A stretch of DNA of 45,696 nt from assembly GCA_934203205.1 (NCBI GenBank), contig CAKPYV010000018.1, forward strand, positions 1 through 45,696, given 5' to 3'. The notes under the pieces were generated by a model. The model ran no database searches, had not been told where the DNA came from, and worked only from the letters and a program-made list of their open reading frames with translations. This document shows positions 18,119 through 26,574 of this stretch, in pieces. Made by a program: the position numbers and the translations under genes. Source of the DNA: an uncultured Anaerovibrio sp. GTDB taxonomy: Bacteria; Bacillota; Negativicutes; Selenomonadales; Selenomonadaceae. Numbering within the stretch: position 1 is the first letter of the stretch; every line of letters starts with the position of its first letter.

Positions 18119-18156
18119 ACAACAGCCCCTGACACAACAATCAGAGGCTGTTTTTT
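18119..18156 (+). terminator. Terminator between the C_GCAxxG gene and the Nudix gene
   Basis: AACAGCCCCTGA and TCAGAGGCTGTT (18121-18152) pair with one mismatch around an 8-base loop and are followed by TTTTTA. It lies between converging genes. Confidence 0.85.
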
Positions 18157-18178
18157 ACTATCTAATATCTGCTAAATT

Positions 18179-18568
18179 TTATGCTAATATAGACTTTAAT
18201 TTTTCTACAATACCTTCATCAGCAGGAAGCCAAGCCACCTCATCCAGCTGATTTCTCCCCAGCCATCTTGCAGCTTCATGCTCCTTGAGAACAAACTTCT
18301 CCTTAGCTAACTGACAGAGATAACAGTGCATAGTTAGATGAAACTGAGGATAATCATATTCCACTGTTTCCAGCAAATCCCCTACAACAACCTCCATATC
18401 CAGCTCTTCCCGCAGCTCTCTTTTCAGAGCATCTACCCTTGTCTCTCCTGCCTCCAGCTTGCCACCGGGAAATTCCCAGCCATCCTTGAACTCACCATAG
18501 CCCCGCTGGGTAGCCAATATCTTATTCTCTCGGCAAACAATTCCTGCCACAACCTCAATTTTCTTCAA
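18179..18568 (-). CDS. mutT: Nudix hydrolase, MutT-type (8-oxo-dGTP diphosphatase-like)
   Basis: A 129-residue pyrophosphohydrolase of modified nucleoside triphosphates. The Nudix box is complete: G-G-K-L-E-A-G-E-T...R-E-L-R-E-E-L. The N-terminal V-V-A-G-I-V-C-R-E-N-K-I-L-A-T-Q-R-G-Y-G and the G-W-E-F-P-G-G-K segment fit the MutT subgroup. The start is a TTG placed directly after the helicase stop (TAGTTG), with AGGTG upstream, so the two genes are translationally joined. Genes of this type recur beside PLD/DUF3427 helicases, which suggests a shared role in nucleic-acid damage or defence; this is an inference. Confidence 0.9.
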   Translation of the reverse strand: MKKIEVVAGIVCRENKILATQRGYGEFKDGWEFPGGKLEAGETRVDALKRELREELDMEVVVGDLLETVEYDYPQFHLTMHCYLCQLAKEKFVLKEHEAARWLGRNQLDEVAWLPADEGIVEKLKSILA

Positions 18569-21535
18569 CTATAGCACCTCACTGGTAATATATTCATAGA
18601 TATCTTCTCTCACAGGAGTCTCCAGATTCCAAAAAATTTCTACCGCCTGACTGCCGGATTCCATAACAATATCCTCTCCCTTTCCTGCGGCCATTCTACC
18701 AAGATAATAGAAACTTTTTGCCTCTTTATCATCCTTATTTTTTCGCACAAAAAGGTCCACTGGAGTATTATTTCTCTCAGCTTCCAAAAATCTACGCACA
18801 TCCTCAGATGCCATAGTTCTCTTACCCTTGGAAATGGCAATCAACTGAGCATTATTCTGGAATCTATCATGATAGGCAATGGTATCACTAATATCTTCTG
18901 CCTTATCATAATTGATAAATACTGGATAGGTATTGGTGTCAGAATCATATTTATAGCCACCAATATTTAAGGGAACCACATTTTGAGACCATTCCAAAAT
19001 CCGGCAGACATCCTCATAATCATATTTTTGATACAGTTTAAAGCCTCTATCTGCTTTTTCTGGCATATAATATGCATTATACCTCTTTAGGCCAAATTTC
19101 ACCAGCTCCTGAATCATCTTCTTAAATTCTGGATTTTGCAGACACTGGGCAAATAGCTCAGAAATCTCGTAATCATCCTGTGCCTTAGCTAAAAACACAC
19201 AATCAGCAAAAGTACCCTTGGAACTGCCGGTAGCAAAATTCCCTGTCATAATATTTATCATGTTTACCAAAGTATTCTGCTTAAAGGAAATAGCATATTT
19301 ATCCTGCAAGCATTTCTCCAATTCCCTTAAAGGGTTGCTTTTTCCCGACAGCAAAATAGACAAAAGCTCCAGCTCATGGGGGCGCTTCCCCTCAGCAAAC
19401 TTGCTGGAAATAAATTCAATAAATTTGCTCTCCAGCTCATTTAACTTTATGGTATATTCCCTTTCATACTTAACAAGAAAATTATGATAGGAACCTAACT
19501 TGCCCCGGAAAATACAGGCCACATCCATTTCTCCATAAGCATCAAAATCCGCTAAAGCCGGTATCCGTCCCAGTTTATTTCTCAGCCGCTGGTAATTCTC
19601 CTTTATCAGCTTGATTTCCCCCATATTGGAGTTATCTATAGACTGAAAAATTCTCTGCTTGGCAATCTTGTCAAAATGAATAGTAGAGGCTCCAGGAATT
19701 ACTCGATTCCCCTCCATAAGGGCTCGCCGAATATTATCCTTGTTATAGCTTCTATCTCCTGACAAGGCAATAGGTATCAGAAAGTTCTTGCTATAATTGC
19801 CAATAAAATCCAAGACCACCACATATTCCTTATCCTGATATTTGCGCAGGCCACGACCTAGCTGCTGCACAAAAACAATGGGACTTTCCGTTGGCCTTAG
19901 CATAATTACCTGATTTATTTCAGGAATATCTACACCTTCGTTGAATATATCTACAGAAAAAATATAATCCAACTGCTCATCCTCTGGCAGACTATCATCC
20001 ACCAAACGTCTTACTACAGCAGCCCTTTCCGCCTGACTATTACTGCCAGCAATACTAACTGCTCTATAGGGTTTATCAGTATCCGGATTAATGCGTTGGC
20101 AGAAAAGTTCTGCCAAAATACTTGCTTCCTGATTTCTACTGCAAAAAATCAGTCCCTTTACCCTATGCCCGGAATAGCCATAAAAACGGATTTTGTCCAA
20201 AACAAAGTCTACACGGCCTTCATCTGTCAACACAGACATAGCATCCTGCCATTTCTCTGTCTCTAGCTTTTCATCATTTACATAGGCATCTGTTATACCA
20301 AAATAATGGAAAGGACACAGGAAATCTTCCTCCAAAGCCTGTTGCAGTCTAATCTCATAGGCAATATTGTAATCAAAAAGCTTGTAAATATCAAAGCCAT
20401 CAGATCTATCTGGGCTGGCCGTCATACCCAAAAGCATTTTAGGCTGAAAATAGTCAATAATCTTCTGATAGCTATTGGCGCCACCATGATGAGCCTCATC
20501 AATGACGATGAAGTCAAAGGCATTGGGGCCAAATTTTAATAAAATATCTGTTTTGCTCATGGTTTGCATGGTAGCAAATACATATTTTTTATTAAAGGCA
20601 TCCTTGGAATTACCAGATAACAGGCCCATTTCCTCCTTGGCTCTGGCTCCCAATACATTTGTGTAGCTTTTCATGGTCTGCTTTGCGATTTGCTCTCTGT
20701 GCACTAAAAATAGCATATGTTCAGGAGCAAAATCTCGCACCGCAAAAGCCGAGGCATAGGTTTTGCCTGTACCTGTGGCGGATATAAGCAAGGCTCTATT
20801 GGCACCTTGCTGACGCAGCTGCTGCATATTATCTACAAATTGCTGCTGCATAAGATTAGGCTGCAGCTTGGCGATATAGCCATTATTTGCTTCTGCAACA
20901 TCTGCCAGATTAGTATACTGTTGCAAAGATTTCTGAGCTATATAATAATCCTTGTATTTGCCAGCTATTTCTGCATAGGGCAAGGTGTGTTCATCCTGCC
21001 ATAGTTCGTGAAATCGCCTGATAATCCCTTCGGTATATTCCCCCTGCTCCATGGATACCAGCTTGGTATTCCATTCCTCATTGCGAGTAAGAGCATTACT
21101 GGTAAGATTAGCAGAGCCTACAATAATTCTATATTCCTCACCTCTGCGAAAAATATATCCCTTGGTATGAAAGCCCCTATCCCCAGCACAATAAAATTTC
21201 AGTTCAATATTCCGAAAACTGTTTAGCTTTTCCAAAGCTACTGGTTCACTAAAGCTAAGATAATCTGTGGTAATAATTTTGCCTTTTACCCCATCAGCTT
21301 CCAATTCTTGCAGGGTTTGCAGCAAAGGGGTAATACCGCTCATGGTAATAAAGGCTACGCTAATGAAAAATTCATCACAATTATTAAGCTCCGTTTCCAG
21401 TGAGGTTCGTACCTTCTGGCCAAGCTTATGATTATTCAATACCAGTTGTGGTCTATATGATTCCCCTGAATATACACCTTTATCTATAAAAGCAGTTGTT
21501 AATCCCTTTTTCAGCTGATCTACTGCTGTCTCCAT
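18569..21535 (-). CDS. PLD-like nuclease fused to a superfamily 2 helicase (DUF3427-type)
   Basis: A protein of 988 residues. The N-terminal about 200 residues are a phospholipase-D-like nuclease: H-T-K-G-Y-I-F followed by G-S-A-N-L-T-S-N-A, the single HKD motif. The helicase follows, with S-A-T-G-T-G-K-T (motif I), V-I-D-E-A-H-H (a DEAH-type motif II), T-A-S-P-D-R (III) and Q-Q-L-G-R-G-L-R-K (VI). The last about 350 residues form a DUF3427-like region. Such proteins are often listed among defence or repair functions. The ATG at 21535 is preferred over one six codons earlier because AAGGA precedes it. It forms an overlapping pair with the Nudix gene and sits between chromosomal genes and decayed IS sequence, suggesting an acquired unit. 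Confidence 0.88.
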   Translation of the reverse strand: METAVDQLKKGLTTAFIDKGVYSGESYRPQLVLNNHKLGQKVRTSLETELNNCDEFFISVAFITMSGITPLLQTLQELEADGVKGKIITTDYLSFSEPVALEKLNSFRNIELKFYCAGDRGFHTKGYIFRRGEEYRIIVGSANLTSNALTRNEEWNTKLVSMEQGEYTEGIIRRFHELWQDEHTLPYAEIAGKYKDYYIAQKSLQQYTNLADVAEANNGYIAKLQPNLMQQQFVDNMQQLRQQGANRALLISATGTGKTYASAFAVRDFAPEHMLFLVHREQIAKQTMKSYTNVLGARAKEEMGLLSGNSKDAFNKKYVFATMQTMSKTDILLKFGPNAFDFIVIDEAHHGGANSYQKIIDYFQPKMLLGMTASPDRSDGFDIYKLFDYNIAYEIRLQQALEEDFLCPFHYFGITDAYVNDEKLETEKWQDAMSVLTDEGRVDFVLDKIRFYGYSGHRVKGLIFCSRNQEASILAELFCQRINPDTDKPYRAVSIAGSNSQAERAAVVRRLVDDSLPEDEQLDYIFSVDIFNEGVDIPEINQVIMLRPTESPIVFVQQLGRGLRKYQDKEYVVVLDFIGNYSKNFLIPIALSGDRSYNKDNIRRALMEGNRVIPGASTIHFDKIAKQRIFQSIDNSNMGEIKLIKENYQRLRNKLGRIPALADFDAYGEMDVACIFRGKLGSYHNFLVKYEREYTIKLNELESKFIEFISSKFAEGKRPHELELLSILLSGKSNPLRELEKCLQDKYAISFKQNTLVNMINIMTGNFATGSSKGTFADCVFLAKAQDDYEISELFAQCLQNPEFKKMIQELVKFGLKRYNAYYMPEKADRGFKLYQKYDYEDVCRILEWSQNVVPLNIGGYKYDSDTNTYPVFINYDKAEDISDTIAYHDRFQNNAQLIAISKGKRTMASEDVRRFLEAERNNTPVDLFVRKNKDDKEAKSFYYLGRMAAGKGEDIVMESGSQAVEIFWNLETPVREDIYEYITSEVL

Positions 21536-21749
21536 ATGCACAAATCCTTCCATGTTAACATTGTTACCAGTTTCAAGACTCCAAAACGAAGATGGCTTTA
21601 GCCTATATATAATTATATACTTCTAACATATTCGCCATTTATTTGTAATTTCCTGCTAATATAGTAAAAAGGGACAAAATATATACCAAATATAGCCCAG
21701 TATCTATTTGTGGATAATATTATGATACTTAATATTGTGCTAAATTTTG

Positions 21750-22315
21750 ATTTGCCGAATACATCAATTACCTATATGGCGATATGGGAGTACCCTTTCA
21801 GGCACGCTCTTGCTACTTTTCTCGCCTAGCGGTACTAAAACTCTCATGAGGCAATTCGTGGCTGACGCCCCGAAAGCTCATGAATCGCTAAGTACCGAGG
21901 CGCGAAGAGTACCTGTGCAGGTTACTCCCATACCGCTTAATTAGTGTATTCATTGCACCTTCCTGCTTTGGCACAATTTGGAACAACCTATTTTCTACGA
22001 AGATAGCCGAATTATTGGATTGACACTGTCGATAAGCCTTGATGATTCGACAACAGCCGGAGGGGCATGACACTTTTGCGTCGGGAGACTCCTGCTTTTG
22101 CGCAGCAAAAGTGGCCCCGGTGGCACTCTCTATCATTATGGCCTCTGTGAATTGGCTCAGCGACAAGCGGTATTAATGCGTTAGGATAAATCATCAGATA
22201 GGGCCATTAAGTCGTACAGAGCAAAAGTCGTTATGACCGCAGGCTGTATTTCGAGAATCTTTGACATATCGAATTATATTTACATCCTTAGGGAAATAGC
22301 CAATCCGGCAAATCT
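21750..22315 (-). pseudogene. Decayed region, probably the 3' end of an IS200/IS605-type element
   Basis: This stretch between the helicase and the redox operon holds no intact gene. On the minus strand 22194-22315 reads K-D-V-N-I-I...N-T-A-C-G-H-N, reminiscent of the RuvC-III end and tail of TnpB, and 21940-21990 reads V-P-K-Q-E-G, another TnpB-tail-like piece; stops interrupt both. From 21780 to 21940 the DNA is rich in inverted repeats: TCATGAG with CTCATGA, GTACCGAGGCG with matching halves, and GGC with GCC inside. These would suit the structured right end, and guide-RNA region, of such elements. Other hairpins lie at 22028-22051 and 22069-22112. The assignment is tentative; 21540-21750 is AT-rich with nothing recognised. 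Confidence 0.35.
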
Positions 22316-22885
22316 CTATTTGCATTTTATCTGGCATATCCCCTGGCTTAATGTGCCCATTGGACAGAAGGCGCACCAAGCTCGTGGGCGATAGTACAGC
22401 ATAGCTGCCAAGGCTATAATCTCTGATGTTAGCATCAGACTATATAGCCCAAAGGCAAATTGAGCTGTTGCCGGAGCTACATTGCCACTATAAGCCCAGT
22501 GCCAAGGCAGCTGAAAGGTCCAGAACAAGGTAACAAATTCCTGCAAAGAGGCTGCCCCGCTGGATACCAGCCATGTAGTATATATAATATTGCCAAACAT
22601 GGCAAAAAAGAACACCATAAAGCCATAGCGAAAAGCCCTGCCATACATCCATGCCGGCATATCATGTCTTTTGGAAAAACCTAGCTGACTACCCAAAAAT
22701 CTCAGCAACTGGCCTCTATCACAATAACGATTGCAAAACAGCTTATTACCGCCAACAATAGCAAAAAGCAATGGCAAGCAAAAGCTGATTAGCCCAAGCC
22801 AGGCAAAGAGGATATTCACAAAGCCCAAGGAAAAATACAAAATGGACCAAATCCACAGATAATGATACCAATGCTTCTGCTTCAT
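22316..22885 (-). CDS. Polyferredoxin-like membrane protein with two cysteine motifs
   Basis: A 189-residue integral membrane protein with four or five hydrophobic segments. One cytoplasmic cysteine motif, F-C-N-R-Y-C-D-R-G-Q-L, lies near residue 50, and a C-terminal one, W-C-A-F-C-P-M-G-T-L-S-Q, ends the protein. This is the layout of NapH/CcoG/NosR-type electron-transfer proteins, cut short after the last motif. The ATG at 22885 has GGAGGTG upstream and overlaps the ferredoxin stop by four bases. With the ferredoxin it could pass electrons from the cytoplasm to a membrane acceptor; the partner is unknown. Confidence 0.8.
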   Translation of the reverse strand: MKQKHWYHYLWIWSILYFSLGFVNILFAWLGLISFCLPLLFAIVGGNKLFCNRYCDRGQLLRFLGSQLGFSKRHDMPAWMYGRAFRYGFMVFFFAMFGNIIYTTWLVSSGAASLQEFVTLFWTFQLPWHWAYSGNVAPATAQFAFGLYSLMLTSEIIALAAMLYYRPRAWCAFCPMGTLSQGICQIKCK

Positions 22886-23079
22886 GAAATCACCTCCACC
22901 TGAATGATACCAGCAGGACATTCCCTACTGCACAATCCGCAACCTACACATAAAGATGCATCTACTTGAGCATAACATCCATGAAAAATGGAAATCGCAC
23001 CTCTAGGACATACCTCCAGACAGCTGCCACAGGACGCACATTTTTCCTGAGGAATCCTCGCCTTTCGTTTTACCGCCAT
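22882..23079 (-). CDS. Two-cluster 4Fe-4S ferredoxin
   Basis: A 65-residue protein with two ferredoxin motifs, C-A-S-C-G-S-C-L-E-V-C-P and C-V-G-C-G-L-C-S-R-E-C-P. It is therefore an 8-iron ferredoxin-like electron carrier. GGAGGAATAAT leads directly into the ATG at 23079. The longer in-frame reading begins inside the upstream regulator and is not needed. It is the middle gene of a three-gene unit, between an ArsR regulator and a membrane iron-sulfur protein. Confidence 0.9.
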   Translation of the reverse strand: MAVKRKARIPQEKCASCGSCLEVCPRGAISIFHGCYAQVDASLCVGCGLCSRECPAGIIQVEVIS

Positions 23080-23080
23080 A

Positions 23081-23395
23081 TTATTCCTCCGGTTTTTCCT
23101 CTGTTGCAAACAAACAGGATAGCAGCTTCTCTATTCGCTTATCCTTTATACTATAGGTAATCTCCAAACCCTTTCGCTGTCCCTCAATAATACCTGCTTG
23201 ACGTAGCTTGCCAACATGCTGAGATACAGTAGACTGAGGCGCCTCCAAGCAATTTTGCATATGAGTTACATTACAGCTGCCATTACGCCACAAGCCTCTA
23301 GCAATACATAATCTAACCGGATGAGCCAATGCCTTTAGCACCTCTGCCATATCCTGCAGCTCTTTTAAATCCTTATTTTCTATCATAACATTCAC
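23081..23395 (-). CDS. ArsR-family winged-helix repressor
   Basis: A 104-residue regulator of the ArsR/SmtB type. It has V-L-K-A-L-A-H-P-V-R-L-C-I-A-R-G-L, the Cys of C-N-V-T-H-M, the recognition helix Q-S-T-V-S-Q-H-V-G-K-L-R-Q-A-G, and the wing E-G-Q-R-K-G-L-E-I-T-Y-S. Cysteines in L-C-I-A and S-C-N-V-T could sense redox state, thiols or metal; which of these is inference. It heads the operon with the ferredoxin and membrane protein, the ferredoxin start being a few bases past its stop, and probably controls it. The upstream sequence 23400-23440 contains ATATTACGATATAT-type dyads that could be its operator. Confidence 0.88.
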   Translation of the reverse strand: MNVMIENKDLKELQDMAEVLKALAHPVRLCIARGLWRNGSCNVTHMQNCLEAPQSTVSQHVGKLRQAGIIEGQRKGLEITYSIKDKRIEKLLSCLFATEEKPEE

Positions 23396-23460
23396 CTCTT
23401 GTTTTATATATTACAATATTACGATATATATGTCAATATTTCGCTGGAAAAATCTCTTTC

Positions 23461-23489
23461 TTGACAATATATGCAAAAAACATTACACT
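23461..23489 (+). promoter_or_regulatory. Promoter of the thiamine operon
   Basis: TTGACA (23461-23466), 17 bases, then TACACT (23484-23489). Transcription would start near 23496 and run about 135 bases to thiS, through the hairpin at 23561. Confidence 0.6.
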
Positions 23490-23560
23490 TATTATGAAAT
23501 AAATACATGTTAGTATTCATTTCTCAATATTTTTATAGAGTTGACCAAGTGATTGAACAG

Positions 23561-23614
23561 GAGTTCATGAAGGGGTGCACCACCGCGGGTGTACTTCTTT
23601 GTGAACTCTTTTTT
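23561..23614 (+). promoter_or_regulatory. Leader terminator/attenuator hairpin with a T-box-like motif before thiS
   Basis: GAGTTCA (23561-23567) pairs with TGAACTC (23602-23608), enclosing a second stem in which GAAGGGGTGCACC pairs with GGGTGTACTTC. TTTTTTG follows. This is an intrinsic terminator 18 bases before the thiS start, so expression must be controlled by read-through. The upper stem includes ACCACCGCGGGTG, close to the ACCGCGG core of T-box leaders, but the leader is too short for a normal stem I. No TPP aptamer (CTGAGA, ACCTGA) is present. A dedicated thiS leader RNA or a reduced T-box are the likely explanations. Confidence 0.6.
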
Positions 23615-23631
23615 GTTTGGAGGTGAAAATA

Positions 23632-23835
23632 ATGATTCAAGCCAAAATCAACGGTCAAATAGTGGATTTGGCAGAAAAAACCACTATTCAACAGTTCCTA
23701 CAGGCGCAAAATCATAAAACAGACCGAGTAGCAGTAGAGCTAAATGGACAAATTGTACCTAGAAGTGCTTATGGACAACAGGAAATCAAAGCTGAGGATA
23801 CTCTGGAAATAGTATCCTTTGTAGGAGGAGGCTGA
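23632..23835 (+). CDS. thiS: Sulfur carrier protein ThiS
   Basis: A 67-residue ubiquitin-like carrier that bears the thiocarboxylate sulfur for the thiazole ring of thiamine. It ends in the required Gly-Gly (S-F-V-G-G-G). The start at 23632 has GGAGGTG seven bases upstream, and the five preceding in-frame codons are not needed. First gene of thiSFGH; the stop lies four bases before thiF. Confidence 0.93.
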   Translation: MIQAKINGQIVDLAEKTTIQQFLQAQNHKTDRVAVELNGQIVPRSAYGQQEIKAEDTLEIVSFVGGG

Positions 23836-23839
23836 TACC

Positions 23840-24481
23840 ATGCCATCACAAGAGGAAATATACACTGCTCTCTGCCAGCGTCATGGCAAGGCATTGCAGG
23901 ACAAGTTGCAGAAATCCAAGGTTGCCATTGCAGGTCTAGGCGGTCTTGGTTCTAATATTGCTATTGGGCTAGCCCGCATAGGCGTAGGACAGCTTCATCT
24001 GGTGGATTTTGACCGGGTAGATTTAACCAATCTTAACAGACAGCATTATTTTATCCATCATTTAGGACAGTACAAAACAGAGGCCCTAAAGAAGCAGATT
24101 TGGGAAATCAATCCCTATATTCGGGTAAGTACAGATTGTTTGAAAATTACAGCAAGCAATGTAGCTACTCTATTTTCAGATGCTGACATTATTTGCGAAG
24201 CCTTTGATGTACCTGAGAACAAGGCTATGCTGGTAAATACGGTTTTGGAGCAGCTGCCAGATAAATGGCTTGTTTCCGGTAATGGCATGGCAGGCTATGG
24301 CCAAAGCAATTCGATTCAAACCAAAGCTATCATGTCCAAATTTTACCTTTGCGGGGACACTATCAGCAGCAATGAAGCTCAGCCCCTCATGGCCCCAAGA
24401 GTAGCAATTTGCGCAGGACATGAGGCAAATATGGTAGCAGAATTAATTATTGAACATTTAGGAAAAGAGGCAGAAAAATGA
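23840..24481 (+). CDS. thiF: ThiS adenylyltransferase ThiF
   Basis: Activates the C-terminus of ThiS as an acyl-adenylate. The 213 residues are an E1-like Rossmann fold: V-A-I-A-G-L-G-G-L-G-S-N at the nucleotide site, then V-D-F-D-R-V-D-L-T-N-L-N-R-Q, the hallmark of the family. It is the short form seen in clostridia-like bacteria and lacks a clear paired C-x-x-C zinc site. The A-T-G-A overlap with thiG (last four bases) indicates coupling. Confidence 0.92.
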   Translation: MPSQEEIYTALCQRHGKALQDKLQKSKVAIAGLGGLGSNIAIGLARIGVGQLHLVDFDRVDLTNLNRQHYFIHHLGQYKTEALKKQIWEINPYIRVSTDCLKITASNVATLFSDADIICEAFDVPENKAMLVNTVLEQLPDKWLVSGNGMAGYGQSNSIQTKAIMSKFYLCGDTISSNEAQPLMAPRVAICAGHEANMVAELIIEHLGKEAEK

Positions 24482-25236
24482 CTTGGAAATTAGGCAAGCA
24501 TGAATTCAAATCCCGTTTTATTTTAGGCTCCGGCAAATATTCCCTCAATCTGATTAAGGCTGCTGTGGAAAATGCCCAGGCAGATATTATTACTTTGGCT
24601 CTTCGCCGAGTTAATGATGGCGGCATGGCCAATATTCTTGATTATATTCCTGAGCATATCACCCTTTTGCCTAACACCTCTGGGGCCAGAAATGCCGACG
24701 AGGCGGTGCGGATTGCTCGCTTGTCCAGAGAGCTTTGTCACAGCGATTTGGTAAAAATCGAAATCATGCGGGATAGCAAATATCTTCTGCCTGATAATCA
24801 GGAAACCATTAAGGCTACGGAAATTCTTGCCAAGGAAGGCTTTACTGTCCTCCCCTATATGTACCCTGATTTGAATGTAGCTCGAGACCTGACCAATGCA
24901 GGTGCAACTGCCATTATGCCTTTAGGGGCTCCTATCGGCACCAACAAAGGTCTGTGCACCAAGGAATTTATTCAGATTCTCATTGATGAAATTGAATTGC
25001 CAATTATTGTAGATGCTGGTATTGGCAGACCATCTCAGGCTTGTGAAGCTATGGAAATGGGTGCTGCGGCCATTATGGCCAACACCGCCATTGCCACTGC
25101 TGGCAACATTCCAGCTATGGCAGAGGCTTTCCGGCTGGCTATTGAGGCAGGTCACCTGGCCTACAAAGCAAAGCTGGGACGAATTCAGGACAAGGGTAGT
25201 GCCTCTTCCCCTCTGACAGGATACTTACGGGACTAA
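24478..25236 (+). CDS. thiG: Thiazole synthase
   Basis: Builds the thiazole phosphate from deoxyxylulose phosphate, dehydroglycine and ThiS-thiocarboxylate. The 252-residue TIM barrel starts with the typical F-K-S-R-F-I-L-G-S-G-K-Y and has L-V-K-I-E-I-M near the Schiff-base lysine, A-I-M-P-L-G-A-P-I-G-T-N-K-G-L and V-D-A-G-I-G-R-P-S-Q-A. Length is normal. It overlaps thiF and is followed 12 bases later by thiH. Confidence 0.96.
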   Translation: MTWKLGKHEFKSRFILGSGKYSLNLIKAAVENAQADIITLALRRVNDGGMANILDYIPEHITLLPNTSGARNADEAVRIARLSRELCHSDLVKIEIMRDSKYLLPDNQETIKATEILAKEGFTVLPYMYPDLNVARDLTNAGATAIMPLGAPIGTNKGLCTKEFIQILIDEIELPIIVDAGIGRPSQACEAMEMGAAAIMANTAIATAGNIPAMAEAFRLAIEAGHLAYKAKLGRIQDKGSASSPLTGYLRD

Positions 25237-25248
25237 GGAGAAATGAAT

Positions 25249-26469
25249 ATGAGCAAGGATGAACATCTTAATGAAAGTATTATCAGCCGGGAAGCCAAAG
25301 CCTTTTTAGCCAAGGAAAACCGTAGCAACCATATGGAATATATGCCGGATATGGAGGTACTGGACAGTGATTTGCTAGACAGAGTTGTGGCGGATATGGA
25401 AAGCTATGATTACGATAGCTATACAGCTCAGGATGTACGGCGGGCTCTACAGCACAGCCGTAAGACACCAGAGGATTTCCGTGCCCTCCTTTCCCCAGCC
25501 GCTCTGCCATTTTTGGAAGAAATTGCCCAGCAAGCCAAGGTGGAAAAGGAAAAGCATTTTGGCAATTCCATTTGTCTCTTTACCCCTATATATATTGCTA
25601 ATTACTGTGAAAACTTCTGCATCTACTGTGGCTTTAATCGCTACAACCACATTCGTCGAGCCCAGCTTACCTATGAGGAGATTGACAAGGAAATGGCAGC
25701 CATTGCCCAAAGCGGACTTCAGGAAATCCTGATTCTCACTGGTGAAAGCCGTCAAAAATCCACGGTGGAATACATTGGAGAAGCCTGCAAGATAGCCCGG
25801 AAATATTTCCGAATTATCGGCTTAGAGGTTTATCCTATGAACAGTGAAGATTATGCCTATCTTCATCAATGCGGTGCGGATTATGTAACAGTTTTTCAGG
25901 AAACCTATCATGCCGACAAATATGAAACCCTTCATCTGGCAGGTCACAAGCGTATCTTCCCATACCGCTTTTATGCTCAGGAACGGGCGCTAAAGGGTGG
26001 CATGAGAGGTGTAGGCTTTGCTGCTCTGCTAGGACTAGATGATTTCCGCAAGGATGCTCTGGCTACCGGTATGCATGCCTATTATTTGCAAAAAAAATAT
26101 CCCCAGGCAGAAATTGCTTTTTCCTGCCCTCGTTTGCGGCCTATTATCAACAACGAGAAAATCAATCCAATGGATGTGCATGAAGCCCAGCTTCTGCAGG
26201 TGGTTTGTGCCTATCGGCTCTTTATGCCCTTTGCCAGCATAACGGTTTCCACCAGAGAATGTGCCAGAGTCCGGGACAATCTGGTAAAAATCGCTGCTAC
26301 CAAAATATCTGCCGGTGTCAGCACTGCCATTGGTGAGCATTGCACTGAAGCAGAGGACAAAGGAGATGCGCAATTTGAAATCTCTGATACCCGCACTGTT
26401 GATGATGTATATCAAAGCCTGTTAAATCATGATTTACAGCCAGTTATGGCAGAATACATCTACGTGTGA
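25249..26469 (+). CDS. thiH: 2-Iminoacetate synthase (radical SAM tyrosine lyase)
   Basis: Cleaves tyrosine to dehydroglycine and p-cresol for ThiG. The radical-SAM cluster motif C-E-N-F-C-I-Y-C (CxxxCxxC) is near residue 122, followed by G-F-N-R-Y-N and the C-terminal conserved S-T-R-E-C-A-R-V-R-D-N-L. About 406 residues, full length. The ATG at 25249 is spaced 7-8 bases from AGGAG; the ATG at 25243 is too close to it. Use of ThiH rather than the oxygen-dependent ThiO fits an anaerobe. Last gene of the operon; the foreign array begins about 50 bases beyond. Confidence 0.94.
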   Translation: MSKDEHLNESIISREAKAFLAKENRSNHMEYMPDMEVLDSDLLDRVVADMESYDYDSYTAQDVRRALQHSRKTPEDFRALLSPAALPFLEEIAQQAKVEKEKHFGNSICLFTPIYIANYCENFCIYCGFNRYNHIRRAQLTYEEIDKEMAAIAQSGLQEILILTGESRQKSTVEYIGEACKIARKYFRIIGLEVYPMNSEDYAYLHQCGADYVTVFQETYHADKYETLHLAGHKRIFPYRFYAQERALKGGMRGVGFAALLGLDDFRKDALATGMHAYYLQKKYPQAEIAFSCPRLRPIINNEKINPMDVHEAQLLQVVCAYRLFMPFASITVSTRECARVRDNLVKIAATKISAGVSTAIGEHCTEAEDKGDAQFEISDTRTVDDVYQSLLNHDLQPVMAEYIYV

Positions 26470-26520
26470 AATACTTCATATATTAGCAAGAAAAATATTC
26501 TACTCGATGTGAGCACATTA

Positions 26521-26548
26521 GAAAAGCACCCTGTTTAGAGTGCTTTTC
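26521..26548 (-). repeat. Hairpin junction repeat, copy 1
   Basis: GAAAAGCAC (26521-26529) and GTGCTTTTC (26540-26548) form a perfect 9-base-pair stem. On the minus strand it encodes K-H-E-K-H-S-K-Q-G-A-F, as in copy 3. It marks the truncated far end of the array, next to thiH. Confidence 0.85.
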
Positions 26549-26574
26549 GTGTTTTAGGTTATTTAGTACCTGCT

